64,000 bases of DNA from Rhodospirillaceae bacterium (GCA_002722885.1 PBNE01000002.1:348320-412319); one strand, 5' to 3'. Counted from the first letter of the stretch, positions 44,319-53,543 are shown. The notes: a model not told the origin generated them from the sequence alone. Program-made: numbers and translations.

Positions 44319-46313
44319 CTAAAGCCGCATCCCCAGCTCCCGCCCCTCGTAAAACGCCATGCTGGCGGTGCGCGCCGCGACCGTATCGCCGATGCTGTGG
44401 ACCTCACGGCCTTCGTCGGCAAGCTGTCGGGTGAGGTGGTCGTTGACGGTGTTGGTTGTGGCGGTGACCAGCGTGTCGAAGGATCGTTCCTCGGTGTCGC
44501 CGGTGTATAGGTTCATGATGGTGGCCATCGCGCCATCCCACCTGGTGACGGCGTGACCGCAGACGACCTCGACGCCCATCTTCCAGAACCGTTCGCGGGT
44601 GGTGTCGCCCGTGGCGGAATAATCGAGCTGGGCGGCGGGCTTCTCCGCGGCTGTGACGACCGTGACCATGTGGCGCTGCTGGGCGAGGTGAAGCGCCGTA
44701 CCGGTGGCCGGCCACCAGCCGTTTATGTCGTCGAGCAACAGCACGTTGCTGCCGGGCACGACCGAGCCGTCGAGCACATCGTGCACGGTGCAGACATTAT
44801 CGCCGTCGATCCCGGGCAGGGCCTCGATATGCGGGAAGGCGCGCTGGAAACCGTTGCGGCTGGGCTCAGAACCGGTGGTGAGCACGACGACGTCGGCATC
44901 GCTGGCGCAGATGTTGTCGGCGCTGAGCTCGGTGCGGAGCTGGACGCGAACCTGCAACTTTTCGAGCTGGATCTGATACCAGGTCAGAAGCTCGCCGATC
45001 TCGCCGCGTTCGGGCTGCCCCGCGGCAAGACGGAACTGACCACCGAGCTCATCGGACCGCTCGGCCAGCGTGACACGATGGCCCCGCTCGGCGGCAACGC
45101 GGGCTGTTTCAAGACCGGCGGGACCGCCACCGACCACCAGCACATGGCGCGGCGTCTCGGCCGGTGCCAGCGCATCGCCGTCCCAGGGCGTCTCACGTCC
45201 GACCGAGGGATTGACCAGACAGGAGATGTGGTAGTCGCGTATACGTCGGCCGATGCAGAGTTGGTTGCAGGAGATGCAGGGGCGGACATCATCGGCCCGG
45301 CCTTCGCGCGCCTTGTTGGCAAGATGCGGATCGGCGATCTGGCCGCGCACGATCGAGACAAGATCACACTGGCCTGCTTCGATCGCCGCATCGGCGCGTG
45401 CCGGTGTCTTCACCCGGGCCTCAGCTGTGACCAGCGCGTGTTTCACCACCTTCTTGAGTTCGGCCGCATCAGGCGGGCCAAGCGGGGTGTCGAAATGCAT
45501 GCTGGGCACGATCTTGGAGAACTGGTTGAGGTAACTCCCGGTCCCGCAGGAGAAATAGTCCGCCAGCCCGCGTTCATCGAGCCTGGCAAAGATCTCCTGC
45601 TTGTCGGCCATCGACAGGCCGCCGGGATAGGGCTCGGCGCCGGAGACGGTCATGCCTACAATGAAGTCCGTGCCACAGGCCTTGCGGATGCCTTCGACGA
45701 TCTCGGTGACAAAGCGCAGGCGGTTGTCGAGGCTGCCGCCCCATCGATCCTCGCGCTTGTTGGCGAGCGGCGACCAGAACTGATCGACCAGGCAGGAGTA
45801 GCCGGCAAAGATATCGACACCATCGAACCCGCCTTTCTGATCGCGTAGCGCCTGTTCGACGAAGGCGGTGATCAGCTCTTCGATTTCCCCTTCGGTCATG
45901 GCGTGGCTGCCCCAGGGATCGTGGAAACTCGGCTGACCCGACGGTGACCAATATGGGGACCAGGAGTTGTCCTGATCACCGTGGGCGCCGACATGGTAGA
46001 CTTGGTGACACATCACCGTGCCATGGCTGTGGCACTCGTCTGTGATCTTCTTCCAGTAGGGGATAACGCTGTCGTCGTGGCGGAGGTTGCCGCGGATCAA
46101 AATTGCGGTGTCGTGGGGCGGTGTCGGCTCGCACACGATCATGCCCGCGCCGCCACGAGCCCGTTCCCGGTAGTAGCCGAAATGGCGATCAGCGGGCAGA
46201 CCGTCCTCGGACATGTTCGGCGTATGGGCGCCGAAAACGATGCGACACTTCAGATCATGGCCCTTCAGCTTCACCGGACTGAAGAGATGCGGGAACGGTT
46301 GGCTGTCGGACAT
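44319..46313 (-). CDS. NADH:flavin oxidoreductase with C-terminal FAD/NAD domain (trimethylamine-dehydrogenase/dienoyl-CoA-reductase type)
   Basis: A 664-residue protein. Residues 1-~345 form an OYE-type FMN barrel (FPHLFSPVKLKG at the start; FDGVDIFAGYSCLVDQFW with the DxxxxHxxxGYLxxQF-like segment; KREDRWGGSLDNR). A 4Fe-4S cluster motif CISCNQLC-x11-C follows at ~350. Residues ~395-664 are an FAD/NAD-binding domain (LVVGGGPAGLETARVAAERG, ~395-414). This three-part layout is shared by trimethylamine dehydrogenase, dimethylamine dehydrogenase and 2,4-dienoyl-CoA reductase. In a region rich in N-methyl chemistry the first two are attractive, but the active-site residues are not settled. An N-terminal fragment of a relative lies at 27031-27133. 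Confidence 0.9.
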   Translation of the reverse strand: MSDSQPFPHLFSPVKLKGHDLKCRIVFGAHTPNMSEDGLPADRHFGYYRERARGGAGMIVCEPTPPHDTAILIRGNLRHDDSVIPYWKKITDECHSHGTVMCHQVYHVGAHGDQDNSWSPYWSPSGQPSFHDPWGSHAMTEGEIEELITAFVEQALRDQKGGFDGVDIFAGYSCLVDQFWSPLANKREDRWGGSLDNRLRFVTEIVEGIRKACGTDFIVGMTVSGAEPYPGGLSMADKQEIFARLDERGLADYFSCGTGSYLNQFSKIVPSMHFDTPLGPPDAAELKKVVKHALVTAEARVKTPARADAAIEAGQCDLVSIVRGQIADPHLANKAREGRADDVRPCISCNQLCIGRRIRDYHISCLVNPSVGRETPWDGDALAPAETPRHVLVVGGGPAGLETARVAAERGHRVTLAERSDELGGQFRLAAGQPERGEIGELLTWYQIQLEKLQVRVQLRTELSADNICASDADVVVLTTGSEPSRNGFQRAFPHIEALPGIDGDNVCTVHDVLDGSVVPGSNVLLLDDINGWWPATGTALHLAQQRHMVTVVTAAEKPAAQLDYSATGDTTRERFWKMGVEVVCGHAVTRWDGAMATIMNLYTGDTEERSFDTLVTATTNTVNDHLTRQLADEGREVHSIGDTVAARTASMAFYEGRELGMRL

Positions 46314-46377
46314 GAGTGCCTCCTGAGAACAGCCCCGAGATTAAGCCGTCATGGCGATCCCGCAAGCACCCGGCGCG

Positions 46378-47125
46378 CTACTCAGGCGTTTCCTCTTCGT
46401 CTTTGCTGTGCCGTTCGCGATAGCGGTGCATGAACGACCCGGCGAGGATGCCGCTGGGCAGGGCGACCACGCCCAGGGCCAGCAACATCAGGAACCCGGC
46501 CAGCACCTTGCCCAGGCCGGTTTTGGGGTGGACATCGCCATAACCGAACGTGGTCTTGGTCACGACACCCCATCACATCGCGCGGGGGATCGAGCCGAAA
46601 CCTTCCGGCTGGGCCGTGCGTTCGGCCATATAGAGGGCGACCGAAGCGAGATACCACAGCACCACCGCGACCGAGATGGCGGTGAAGAGCTCGTTGCGGG
46701 TTTCGCGCACGGCTTCGAAGATCAGCGAATTTCCCGACATGTAGCGTGCCAGCTTGAATATGCGCACGACCCGAAGGGTGCGCAGCCAAGAGATCGATGA
46801 GAGCCAGAATCCAGTTGTGCCGGATGAAGCGCAGATGGCCCCTGAGGCCGCGATACTGTTCCTCATGACCCGCTGCAAACAGGCGCAGCACGAATTCCGC
46901 GCAGAAGACACCGAGGATGAAGCAGGTCAGCCATTTCAACAGTATTGTGTCGTGGAACGTAAAATCGGGATCGGATTTCAGCGTGAACAGTACCAGGCTG
47001 ACCAGAACCACCACGACGATCAGGCACTTTGCACCCGACAAATGCCGTTCATCGGGACGGTAGGGCCCGAGCTGGAGATGGGCGAACGCACGCAGGCGGA
47101 CAAAGAGACTGGATTGCTGGGTCAT
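46378..47125 (-). pseudogene. Voltage-gated-type ion (potassium) channel, broken
   Basis: From ATG 47125 the frame encodes the first membrane helices (LIVVVVLVSLVLF; WLTCFILGVFCAEFVLRLF) up to ILALIDLL, where sequence for S3 and part of S4 is missing and the frame shifts (~46787-46793). The other frame continues LRTLRVVRIFKLARY (S4) to SIPRAM, then TGA 46573-46575 (relatives have Trp: AMWW), then the selectivity filter KTTFGYGDVHP and last helix to the TAG at 46378. A deletion plus a nonsense codon make this a non-functional gene. Confidence 0.85.
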
Positions 47126-47182
47126 GGTGTTGAGTTAACGGTGCGTCACCGTGCAGGATAACGAAGGGAGGCGCGCGGCACG

Positions 47183-47404
47183 ATGCCTGACTTTGTGGTC
47201 GAACACAGCGACAGCCGTTCCTTCGCGGTCACGGCCGACAATGCCGAGGAATCTTGTACCGTGATTGCGCAAAGCCGCTGCCTTTTGATCACCGACCTCA
47301 CGGCCCGACCCAAGCCTCGCGCGGAACATGAATGGGGCACACCGTTCTTTGTGGTTCTGATCGCCGGCTTTGCCCTGTTCGGGCTCGCTCTGGCGGCCGT
47401 CTGA
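47183..47404 (+). CDS. Small protein with C-terminal transmembrane helix
   Basis: A 73-residue frame: a polar N-terminus rich in acidic residues and Cys (CTVIAQSRCLL) and a single hydrophobic helix FFVVLIAGFALFGLALAAV at the end (~54-73). The last base overlaps the TetR gene's ATG (TGATG), suggesting coupling. I recognise no family. Confidence 0.5.
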   Translation: MPDFVVEHSDSRSFAVTADNAEESCTVIAQSRCLLITDLTARPKPRAEHEWGTPFFVVLIAGFALFGLALAAV

Positions 47405-47982
47405 TGGCGCGCCCGCGGTCCTACGATCCCGACACGGTGCTGGACGCCCTCATTAGCCAGTTCTGGGAGAAGGGATTCGACGCCACCTCGACCCGCGACC
47501 TGGTCGAAGCAACTCACCTCTTCAAGGCCAGTCTCTATGGCGCCTTCGGCGACAAGCGCGCGATGTATCGTGCGGCTCTGGGCCGCTACATCGACCGGGA
47601 AGTCGAGGCCGCATACGCCATGCTTTCCGAGGGCAACGGGGTCGACGCTATCGATGCACTCTTCTCCAGGGTCGTCGAAGAGATCAGACAGGGTGGCGGA
47701 CGCTGGGGTTGTTTCCTGTGCAACGCTTCTTCTGATGTCGCGCCGTTCAACGAAGTCATTGCCGCGCGGGTTGCCGAAGCCTTTGCCCGTTTCACGGAGG
47801 GTTTTGCGCACGCCCTGTCACGGACCGCACGGTATGCCGACAGCACAACGGCAAGACAGACCAAGGCCGCGAGCTTGATGGCCCATTATGTGGGCATGCG
47901 CGTGATGGCGCGCGGTGGTGCCGGTGCTGACGTGCTTCAGGCGATTCGCGATGATGCCCTGCGAGAGGTCGGCGACACCTGA
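47404..47982 (+). CDS. TetR/AcrR-family transcriptional regulator
   Basis: A 192-residue regulator. The DNA-binding domain is typical: DTVLDALISQFWEKGFDATSTRDLVEAT and then FKASLYGAFGDKRAMYRAAL (~37-56), the AcrR/YxaF-like subset. The ATG at 47404 overlaps the previous stop. A strong terminator follows at 47989. The regulated genes may include the small membrane protein before it or nearby genes; unknown. Confidence 0.9.
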   Translation: MARPRSYDPDTVLDALISQFWEKGFDATSTRDLVEATHLFKASLYGAFGDKRAMYRAALGRYIDREVEAAYAMLSEGNGVDAIDALFSRVVEEIRQGGGRWGCFLCNASSDVAPFNEVIAARVAEAFARFTEGFAHALSRTARYADSTTARQTKAASLMAHYVGMRVMARGGAGADVLQAIRDDALREVGDT

Positions 47983-47988
47983 AAAGAC

Positions 47989-48026
47989 AAGGGTGGGACG
48001 CGCTATCCAGAACGCGTCCCACCCTT
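47989..48026 (+). terminator. Rho-independent terminator, 14-bp perfect stem
   Basis: AAGGGTGGGACGCG (47989-48002), ten-base loop, CGCGTCCCACCCTT (48013-48026), then one more T. It follows the TetR stop by six bases. The A-tract at the 5' side allows it to work in the other direction as well. Confidence 0.85.
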
Positions 48027-48171
48027 TCCAACTCATCGGGCTATGTGTCCGGTCTCACCGCGGCAGGGCGAACAGCATGGTCTGCCGGTTGGATCATCAC
48101 CGTCTGGGCGGGTTGCGCCGGTCCCGGGGGAGGGAAAACGAAACCGGCAGAGGGCCAGGGAGACGTGGCCG
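48027..48171. other. Intergenic region, no feature seen
   Basis: Between the terminator and the end of the DM13 gene there are 145 bases with no convincing gene or motif. Confidence 0.4.
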
Positions 48172-48570
48172 TCAGTTGAGTGAAGCAAAACCCAGCGGCA
48201 CGCTGTAGTCCGAGCACCAGACGCAAAACTCGTCATAGGCCGCCGGGTCGATGTCGGACAGCAGGTCATAGACCTGGTGGCCGCTGTTTTTCTTCAGAAC
48301 CGGGAATTCCGTGTCGCCGTCGAAGCCGTTGCTGCCAAAGGCAAATGTGGGCGCGGGCGCACCGTCGAGATAGAAATCACTTTCGAGCACGACCTGGTAG
48401 CCTGAACCGGTGTCTATGATCGAGACATGATCCAGCGTCGTGTGATCGCTGCGACCTTCGAAGGAGCCACGCGCAACAACGTCTTCGGCCGATGCGGGGG
48501 TTCCCGCAACAGAAGCAAACGCGAAGGCCGCGGCGGCAAGGCCGATGGCGAAAGTCTTCCAGATCATCAT
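48172..48570 (-). CDS. Secreted DM13-domain protein
   Basis: A 132-residue exported protein: a signal peptide (MMIWKTFAIGLAAAAFAF, AxA site ASA near residue 29) and then one DM13 domain. Diagnostic segments are ARGSFEGRSDHTTLDHVSI, the VLKKNSGHQVYDL strand and the Cys-containing AYDEFCVWCSDYSVPLGFASL near the C-terminus, where DM13 has a conserved VVIWC. Such domains are proposed to be redox-linked, and a CxxC-like FCVWC pair is visible here. It probably acts in the periplasm or outside. Start ATG at 48570 (a second ATG follows immediately) with GGGAG upstream. Confidence 0.85.
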   Translation of the reverse strand: MMIWKTFAIGLAAAAFAFASVAGTPASAEDVVARGSFEGRSDHTTLDHVSIIDTGSGYQVVLESDFYLDGAPAPTFAFGSNGFDGDTEFPVLKKNSGHQVYDLLSDIDPAAYDEFCVWCSDYSVPLGFASLN

Positions 48571-48736
48571 GTGCGCTCCCAGGTGGCGTAAGATGACAGG
48601 GATATGAGGCTTTGTGGACCAATCGATCATCAACGCTGCTCACGGACACGCGAGACGCCAGAGAAACAGACGGCGTGGACCGACACGGCGCTCATCTGGT
48701 AAATCTCGTCTGCTACCGTGCCTGACCTGAAGAGAG

Positions 48737-49576
48737 ATGTTCATGGCCCTGGAACGCTTGCCGGGTGACGCACCCACCGACTCTATCATTGCCGCGATCC
48801 GCCGGGACGGCGCGGCCATCGTTGAGAACTTTGTTTCACAGGAGATAGTCAGCCAAGTGCTGGCCGACCTGCGCGAGCCGTTCGATGTCGTAGGACGCTC
48901 GACCGAAAACGACTTCAACGGTTACACCACGCTGCGTGTGAACTCGGTTCTGGACCTGTCCGATGCTTCGGTCGAGGTCGTGGGCCACCAGCGCATGATG
49001 GCGGTGCTGGACGCGTTTCTGCTGGGCCATGCTCAGAGTTATCTGATGGGGAGCTGTACGGCGATCGAGATCCATCCCGGAGAGCAGGATCAGGCACTGC
49101 ATCGTGACGACACGATCTATCCCGTGCATCTGCCTGGTATGGAGCTGCAAATGTCGGTGATGTGGGCTCTGACCGACTTCACCGAAGAGAATGGTGCGAC
49201 ACGCGTGGTGCCGGGCAGCCACCGCTGGGTCTTCCCCCGTGAACCGGGCCCCGACGACGAGGTGGTGCAGGCGCCCATGACGCCAGGCTCGGCGTTGTTC
49301 TATCTGGGTTCCGCCTTTCATGGCGGTGGTGCCAACAATGCCAACACACCCCGCGCCGGGCTGGTGAATACCTACTGCCTGGGCTGGTTGCGCCAGGAGG
49401 TGAATCACATCCTTTCGATGCCGCGGGAAACCGCCGCCAGGATGCCCGAACACATCCAGAAGATGATGGGTTACAGCCTGCACGGCGGTATGCTGGGTTA
49501 CTATCCGACCGATGATGGCCGGGTGCCGTCACGTGACATGAAGGGTGGTGCAATGTGGGGCTGGCAAGCGGACTAG
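48737..49576 (+). CDS. Phytanoyl-CoA dioxygenase (PhyH) family protein, copy B1
   Basis: A 279-residue PhyH protein of a second subgroup, marked by [11 protein letters not shown] near residue 57. Iron ligands His122 and Asp124 (LHRDD) and distal His in FHGGGANNA (~190); [11 protein letters not shown] follows. The start could be the ATG at 48737 or 48743; AGAGAG precedes. It heads a tandem of three plus-strand PhyH genes. Confidence 0.88.
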   Translation: MFMALERLPGDAPTDSIIAAIRRDGAAIVENFVSQEIVSQVLADLREPFDVVGRSTENDFNGYTTLRVNSVLDLSDASVEVVGHQRMMAVLDAFLLGHAQSYLMGSCTAIEIHPGEQDQALHRDDTIYPVHLPGMELQMSVMWALTDFTEENGATRVVPGSHRWVFPREPGPDDEVVQAPMTPGSALFYLGSAFHGGGANNANTPRAGLVNTYCLGWLRQEVNHILSMPRETAARMPEHIQKMMGYSLHGGMLGYYPTDDGRVPSRDMKGGAMWGWQAD

Positions 49577-49581
49577 ATTCT

Positions 49582-50388
49582 ATGGAGCTTCCCGTCTTCA
49601 AGGCCGGAGTGGCCGAAGCCGATCTTGTGAGGGCACTACGAAAATCCGGTGCCGCCGTGGTGGAGCGGGTGCTGCCTGACGACATCATCAACGCCTGCGC
49701 GCAGGAAATGCGACCCGTCTTCGACCGCAACGGCCGGATGGCCGAAAACGATTTCAACGGCTACACGACGCTGCGGATCTCGAGTGTTCTGCGTTATGCG
49801 CCGTCGACCCGTCACATCATCGGCCATCCCCTGGCCCTGGCGATGGCCGACGCCTTTCTGCGGCCCCATTGCACCAGCTACCGGATCGGCAGCAACACGG
49901 GCATCGAGATCCTCCCGGGCGAAGGCGACCAGGTGCTGCACACCGATGATTCGATCTATCCCGTGCGTATCCCGGGGATGTATTTCCAGATCAACGTGAT
50001 GTGGTCGCTCTGCGACTTCACCGAGGAGAACGGCGCCACCCGTGTCGTGCTGGGCAGCCACAAGGTTCCGGATTACGGCGATGCCCCGGCCAACCCAGTG
50101 TATGCAGAGATGCCCAAGGGATCGGCACTGTTCTATCTGGGCAATGTCCTGCACGGTGGCAGCGCCAACCGCAGCCATGCGCCCCGGATGGGCCTGATCA
50201 ACACCTATGCGCTGGGTTGGTTGCGCCAGGAGGTCAACCAGTATCTCGCCGTGCCACCGGAGATCGCCAAGCAGTATGACCCGGTGATCCGCAAACTGCT
50301 GGGCTACAGCAAGCATGGCAGCAGCCTGGGCCACAGCCGTTTCAACAACGACGTCTGGGTCTGGGAAGACAATGACACCGACGTATGA
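49582..50388 (+). CDS. Phytanoyl-CoA dioxygenase (PhyH) family protein, copy B2
   Basis: A 268-residue protein from ATG 49582, five bases after the B1 stop (a GTG at 49555 inside B1 is also in frame). Ligands His120 and Asp122 (LHTDD, with Thr instead of Arg between them, unlike the A copies) and the distal His in LHGGSANRS. The NDFNGYTT block and [18 protein letters not shown] are shared with B1 and B3. It is closest to B3, indicating recent duplication. Confidence 0.88.
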   Translation: MELPVFKAGVAEADLVRALRKSGAAVVERVLPDDIINACAQEMRPVFDRNGRMAENDFNGYTTLRISSVLRYAPSTRHIIGHPLALAMADAFLRPHCTSYRIGSNTGIEILPGEGDQVLHTDDSIYPVRIPGMYFQINVMWSLCDFTEENGATRVVLGSHKVPDYGDAPANPVYAEMPKGSALFYLGNVLHGGSANRSHAPRMGLINTYALGWLRQEVNQYLAVPPEIAKQYDPVIRKLLGYSKHGSSLGHSRFNNDVWVWEDNDTDV

Positions 50389-51226
50389 GCTTGCGGCCTT
50401 CGCGGCCGATGCAGACGCTGACGATGTCGCTGAAGCCCTGCGCCACAACGGCGCCGCTGTGGTCCACAACGTGCTGGATGACGACACCATCGACCGCTGC
50501 GCTGCAGAGTTGCGCCCCGAGTTCGATGCCCGTGGCGAGCTGCAGAACAACGACTTCAACGGTTACACTACACGGCGGATTTCAAGCGTGCTGGCCTACT
50601 CCCCCGCCTCGGCGCCCTTGATCGCCCACCCTCTGGTTCTGGGTGTGGCCGACGCGATCCTCAAACCGCACTGTCTGGCTTACCGGATCGGGAGCGCGAC
50701 CGGCATCGAGATCCATCCCGGCGAAGGCAACCAGGTGCTGCACACCGATGATTCGATCTATCCGCTTCGTGTTCCGGGTTTGGAGTTCCAGATTGGGGTG
50801 ATGTGGGCCCTGACCGACTTCACCGAGGAGAACGGTGCAACACGCTTGGTGCTCGGCAGCCACAAGACAGACGACTACTTCAGTGAACACGCTGACCCGG
50901 TGCACGCCGTGATGCCGAAGGGCTCGGTGGCCTTTTACATGGGCTCGCTCTGGCATGGCGGCGGAGCCAACCGTTCCGACAGTCCGCGCATGGGTCTGAT
51001 CAACACCTATGCCCTGGGCTGGCTGCGCCAGGAGGTGAACCAGTACCTCGCCGTCCCGCCCGAAATCGCCCAACAGTATGACCCCGTGATCCGCCGCCTG
51101 CTCGGTTACACCAAACACGGCGACAGTCTGGGCCATGGCCATCGTCCGGGCGGTGCAAGGGTGCCCCACACCCCCGATGACAAGAGCCAGACCGGGCTTG
51201 ACCTGTGGGTCTGGGACGAAGGATAG
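50372..51226 (+). CDS. Phytanoyl-CoA dioxygenase (PhyH) family protein, copy B3
   Basis: A 284-residue paralogue of B2; its ATG at 50372 lies 17 bases inside the end of B2. Ligands His124 and Asp126 (LHTDD) and the distal His in WHGGGANRS; the signature [24 protein letters not shown] is almost the same as in B2 (first part ~225). A ~15-residue extension before the C-terminal LDLWVWDE distinguishes it. The three B genes form one transcript. Confidence 0.88.
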   Translation: MTPTYELAAFAADADADDVAEALRHNGAAVVHNVLDDDTIDRCAAELRPEFDARGELQNNDFNGYTTRRISSVLAYSPASAPLIAHPLVLGVADAILKPHCLAYRIGSATGIEIHPGEGNQVLHTDDSIYPLRVPGLEFQIGVMWALTDFTEENGATRLVLGSHKTDDYFSEHADPVHAVMPKGSVAFYMGSLWHGGGANRSDSPRMGLINTYALGWLRQEVNQYLAVPPEIAQQYDPVIRRLLGYTKHGDSLGHGHRPGGARVPHTPDDKSQTGLDLWVWDEG

Positions 51227-51607
51227 CCGGGGTTTTCTCTAGCCTCAGTCGCCGGCGCGTACTCCGCTTTTTTCTGTTGTTCCCTCAGACGCCGGGCGCG
51301 AACTCCGTTCGCTTGGCTTCCGGGCCTAATCGGCCCGCCGGTGCGGTCGTACCGGTCGGCAGCCGCTTAGCTTTCGCCGCCGAAGCTCCCTGTCACCATC
51401 CGCGCAGGTGTTTGTCGGAGCGATCACTGACGGTTTGTTGGCGGGAGACCCCTGCAAGGGGCCGAGGGGAGCGACTGCGACCCCGCCGCGCAAGCGGCGT
51501 AAGCCAAGTGACCGGAGGGAACACCGGCAACTGAGGCCAAATGAAAAACTCTGCCCGCCTCCGACGCCTGAGACAGCACAGAAAACCAGGACAGCGCAGA
51601 CGCTACC
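51227..51607. repeat. Intergenic inverted-repeat region with hairpins
   Basis: These 381 bases between convergent genes carry no supported gene. Direct repeats of a CCTCAGNCGCCGG...ACTCCG unit start at 51243 and 51283. An imperfect inverted copy of the second unit, including the CTTGGCTT end, lies at about 51496-51537. Between them are two strong hairpins: CCCCT-GCA-AGGGG (51449-51461) and CGCCGC-GCAA-GCGGCG (51484-51499), the latter with a GNRA-type tetraloop. A non-autonomous repeat element or a structured transcript is possible; it may also terminate transcription from both sides. Confidence 0.5.
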
Positions 51608-52600
51608 CTAATACACCGAATCGCGGATCAGCGGGCAGGTGCTGCAATGGATGCCACCGCCGTTGAGCTGGACCTTGTCGTAGTCGATCTCGATGATTTC
51701 GATATCCATCGACGCCAGCGTGTCAGCCGTCTTGTTGGAGATGCCCCGGGGCATGATGACCCGGCCGGGGCTGACCGCCAGACAATTGATGATCCAGTGG
51801 TTGTCCTGGTCGGAGACCTCGACGGTGCGGATCCCGAGCTCCTTGAGCTTCTGCAGGAACACATAGGGCAGGCCATCGGGATCAAGGATGGCGACATCCT
51901 TGTCGATCATCGTGAGGTGGCCGTCGATGTGGATCGAGTAGCCGGACATATCAACACGCAGCAACTCGACACCCTGGGCGTTCAGGACCTGTTCGATCTG
52001 GTCGCAGGCTTCGTCGTTGTTGCAGATTGACCGACCGATCGCCGCGGTCTTGTCGTTGAGCCAGGCAAAACTTCCGCCTTCGGCAAGGCCCGTGCCGTGC
52101 ACCGTGCGCAGGATCGGCATGCCGAGATTGGCCAGCGTCCTGGTGACATGGCTTTCCTCGCCGCGCCGGATCGTGCGCGCCAGCCTCGTGACGATCGCGC
52201 CGCCCTTGATCGCAAAGCTGGAATCCCGCGTGTAGACCGATTTGATGCCGTCGGGCTCGACACTGTCGAGGAAAACGACCTCAACACCCTCGGCCTGCAG
52301 CGTCTTGACCAGGCCATCATGCTGGGCGCGGAACTCGCCCCAGTCAGGCACGACGTCGGACTGGAAGTACCAGCCCTTGTCCATGTCGCCGTAGGAACCG
52401 ATTTCCTCGATCCGCTTGGTGCGGTCGATGATCTCCATTTCGTCGCCGGGACGGTGCATCAGGCAGACGCGAATCTGGCCGACGTCGTTGTCGCATCCCC
52501 ACTCACGACCCCAGACCGATGTCTGCTGTTCGGCGCTCTCGAAACCGGGCTCTGCGTGCGAGCCGAACATCTTGATCGTCTGGTTGTAGATACTGGTCAT
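51608..52600 (-). CDS. Guanidino-modifying enzyme (arginine deiminase/dimethylarginine hydrolase fold)
   Basis: A 330-residue protein of the amidinotransferase (GME) superfamily. Catalytic residues are in place: Cys319 in GGGIHCSTCPL, His in YSIHIDGHLTMID (~225) and the acidic VYTRDSSF and AEGGSF motifs. Enzymes of this fold cleave or transfer the guanidino group of arginine, methylarginines or guanidino natural products through a Cys-amidino intermediate. The length (330) is shorter than arginine deiminase (~410) and longer than dimethylarginine hydrolase (~255), so the substrate is open. It is divergent from a broken amidohydrolase gene. Confidence 0.85.
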   Translation of the reverse strand: MTSIYNQTIKMFGSHAEPGFESAEQQTSVWGREWGCDNDVGQIRVCLMHRPGDEMEIIDRTKRIEEIGSYGDMDKGWYFQSDVVPDWGEFRAQHDGLVKTLQAEGVEVVFLDSVEPDGIKSVYTRDSSFAIKGGAIVTRLARTIRRGEESHVTRTLANLGMPILRTVHGTGLAEGGSFAWLNDKTAAIGRSICNNDEACDQIEQVLNAQGVELLRVDMSGYSIHIDGHLTMIDKDVAILDPDGLPYVFLQKLKELGIRTVEVSDQDNHWIINCLAVSPGRVIMPRGISNKTADTLASMDIEIIEIDYDKVQLNGGGIHCSTCPLIRDSVY

Positions 52601-52721
52601 CGTTCTCTCCGGAAATGGGCGCGGCGACGCGAACCTGTCTTACCCGAGGCGGCGGTTTATGCAAGCCAGAGCGGCCATGGCAACCTTCACGCGGAAGCGA
52701 CGGGGAGAGGGAACAATCGCA

Positions 52722-53530
52722 GTGTTGATCAGGCGCGCGCACCCGTGGGGTGGCGACAGCGGCGACGTTCTCGTCAGGGACGGTACGATTGCGGCACGCG
52801 GTGACGATCTCACAGCACCAGACGGCGCTGATGTGATCAACGGATCGGGCTGTATGTTGCTGCCTGGGCTGGTCGACGCCCAAACCCATCTCGACAAGAC
52901 GCTGCTGGGCACGCCCTGGCGGCCCCGCGATCCCACCGAGACGCTGGCCGAGCAGATCGACATCCACCTTCACGACCTCGGCGATATGCGGACGCTGACC
53001 ATCGAGATGATGGCCGAACGGACGGTGTCACTGGGTCTGTAGGGAAAGTTGTCGGTGAGCCACGGTTTCTGCCTGGGCGAGGTTGATTCCGAACGGCTGA
53101 AGGCGCTGGCTGACCTGCTGCTCGAACATGATATCGCAGTAGTCACATGCGGCGCCGGCCACTATCCGATCCCGCCGATCCTGGCGCTGCGCAAAGTCGG
53201 GGTGCGCATGGCGGCGGGCTCCAACGGCGTGCGCGACACCTGGGACCCGCTCAACAACGGCGACATACTGGAACGGGCTTATCAGCTCGCCTGGCACGGA
53301 GAAACCCGCAGCGATCCCGATATCGAAACCATCCTGGGCCTGGCCACCCACAGTGGCGCCCAGATCATGGGGACGTCAGACTACGGCCTCGATGTCGGCT
53401 GCCGTGCCGACCTGGTGCTTGTGGGGCCGAGGTTGCCGCCGAGGCGGTCTGCATGCGCCCGCCACGCCGCATGGTGATGAGCGGCGGCAGGCCTGTTGCC
53501 GAGAATGGACGAAGCCTTCTGGATCCTTGA
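52722..53530 (+). pseudogene. Cytosine-deaminase-like amidohydrolase, broken
   Basis: The first ~105 codons (GTG 52722 to 53039) hold the N-terminal part, including DVLVRDGTIAARG and GLVDAQTHLDKTLLG with the metal HxD region. A TAG occurs at 53040-53042; immediately after it, still in frame, the protein resumes at VSHGFCLGEV, whereas relatives have about 120 residues in between. Near 53430 the frame shifts: ADLVLVG continues as AEVAAEAVCMRPPRRMVMSGGRPVA in another frame to the stop at 53530. An internal deletion and two frame/stop lesions mark it as a relic. Confidence 0.85.
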
Positions 53531-53543
53531 GCGTCGAGTGCTG

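Noticed and set aside
44553-45848. Plus-strand open frame of 431 codons
   Set aside because: Antisense shadow of the flavin oxidoreductase at 44319-46313.
14620-53530. Reassignment of TAG or TGA as a sense codon
   Set aside because: In-frame stops occur in several genes, but TAG and TGA also end intact genes here (TAG for the cupin at 27134 and the TetR gene at 26726; TGA for most), and the interrupted genes usually carry deletions or frameshifts too.
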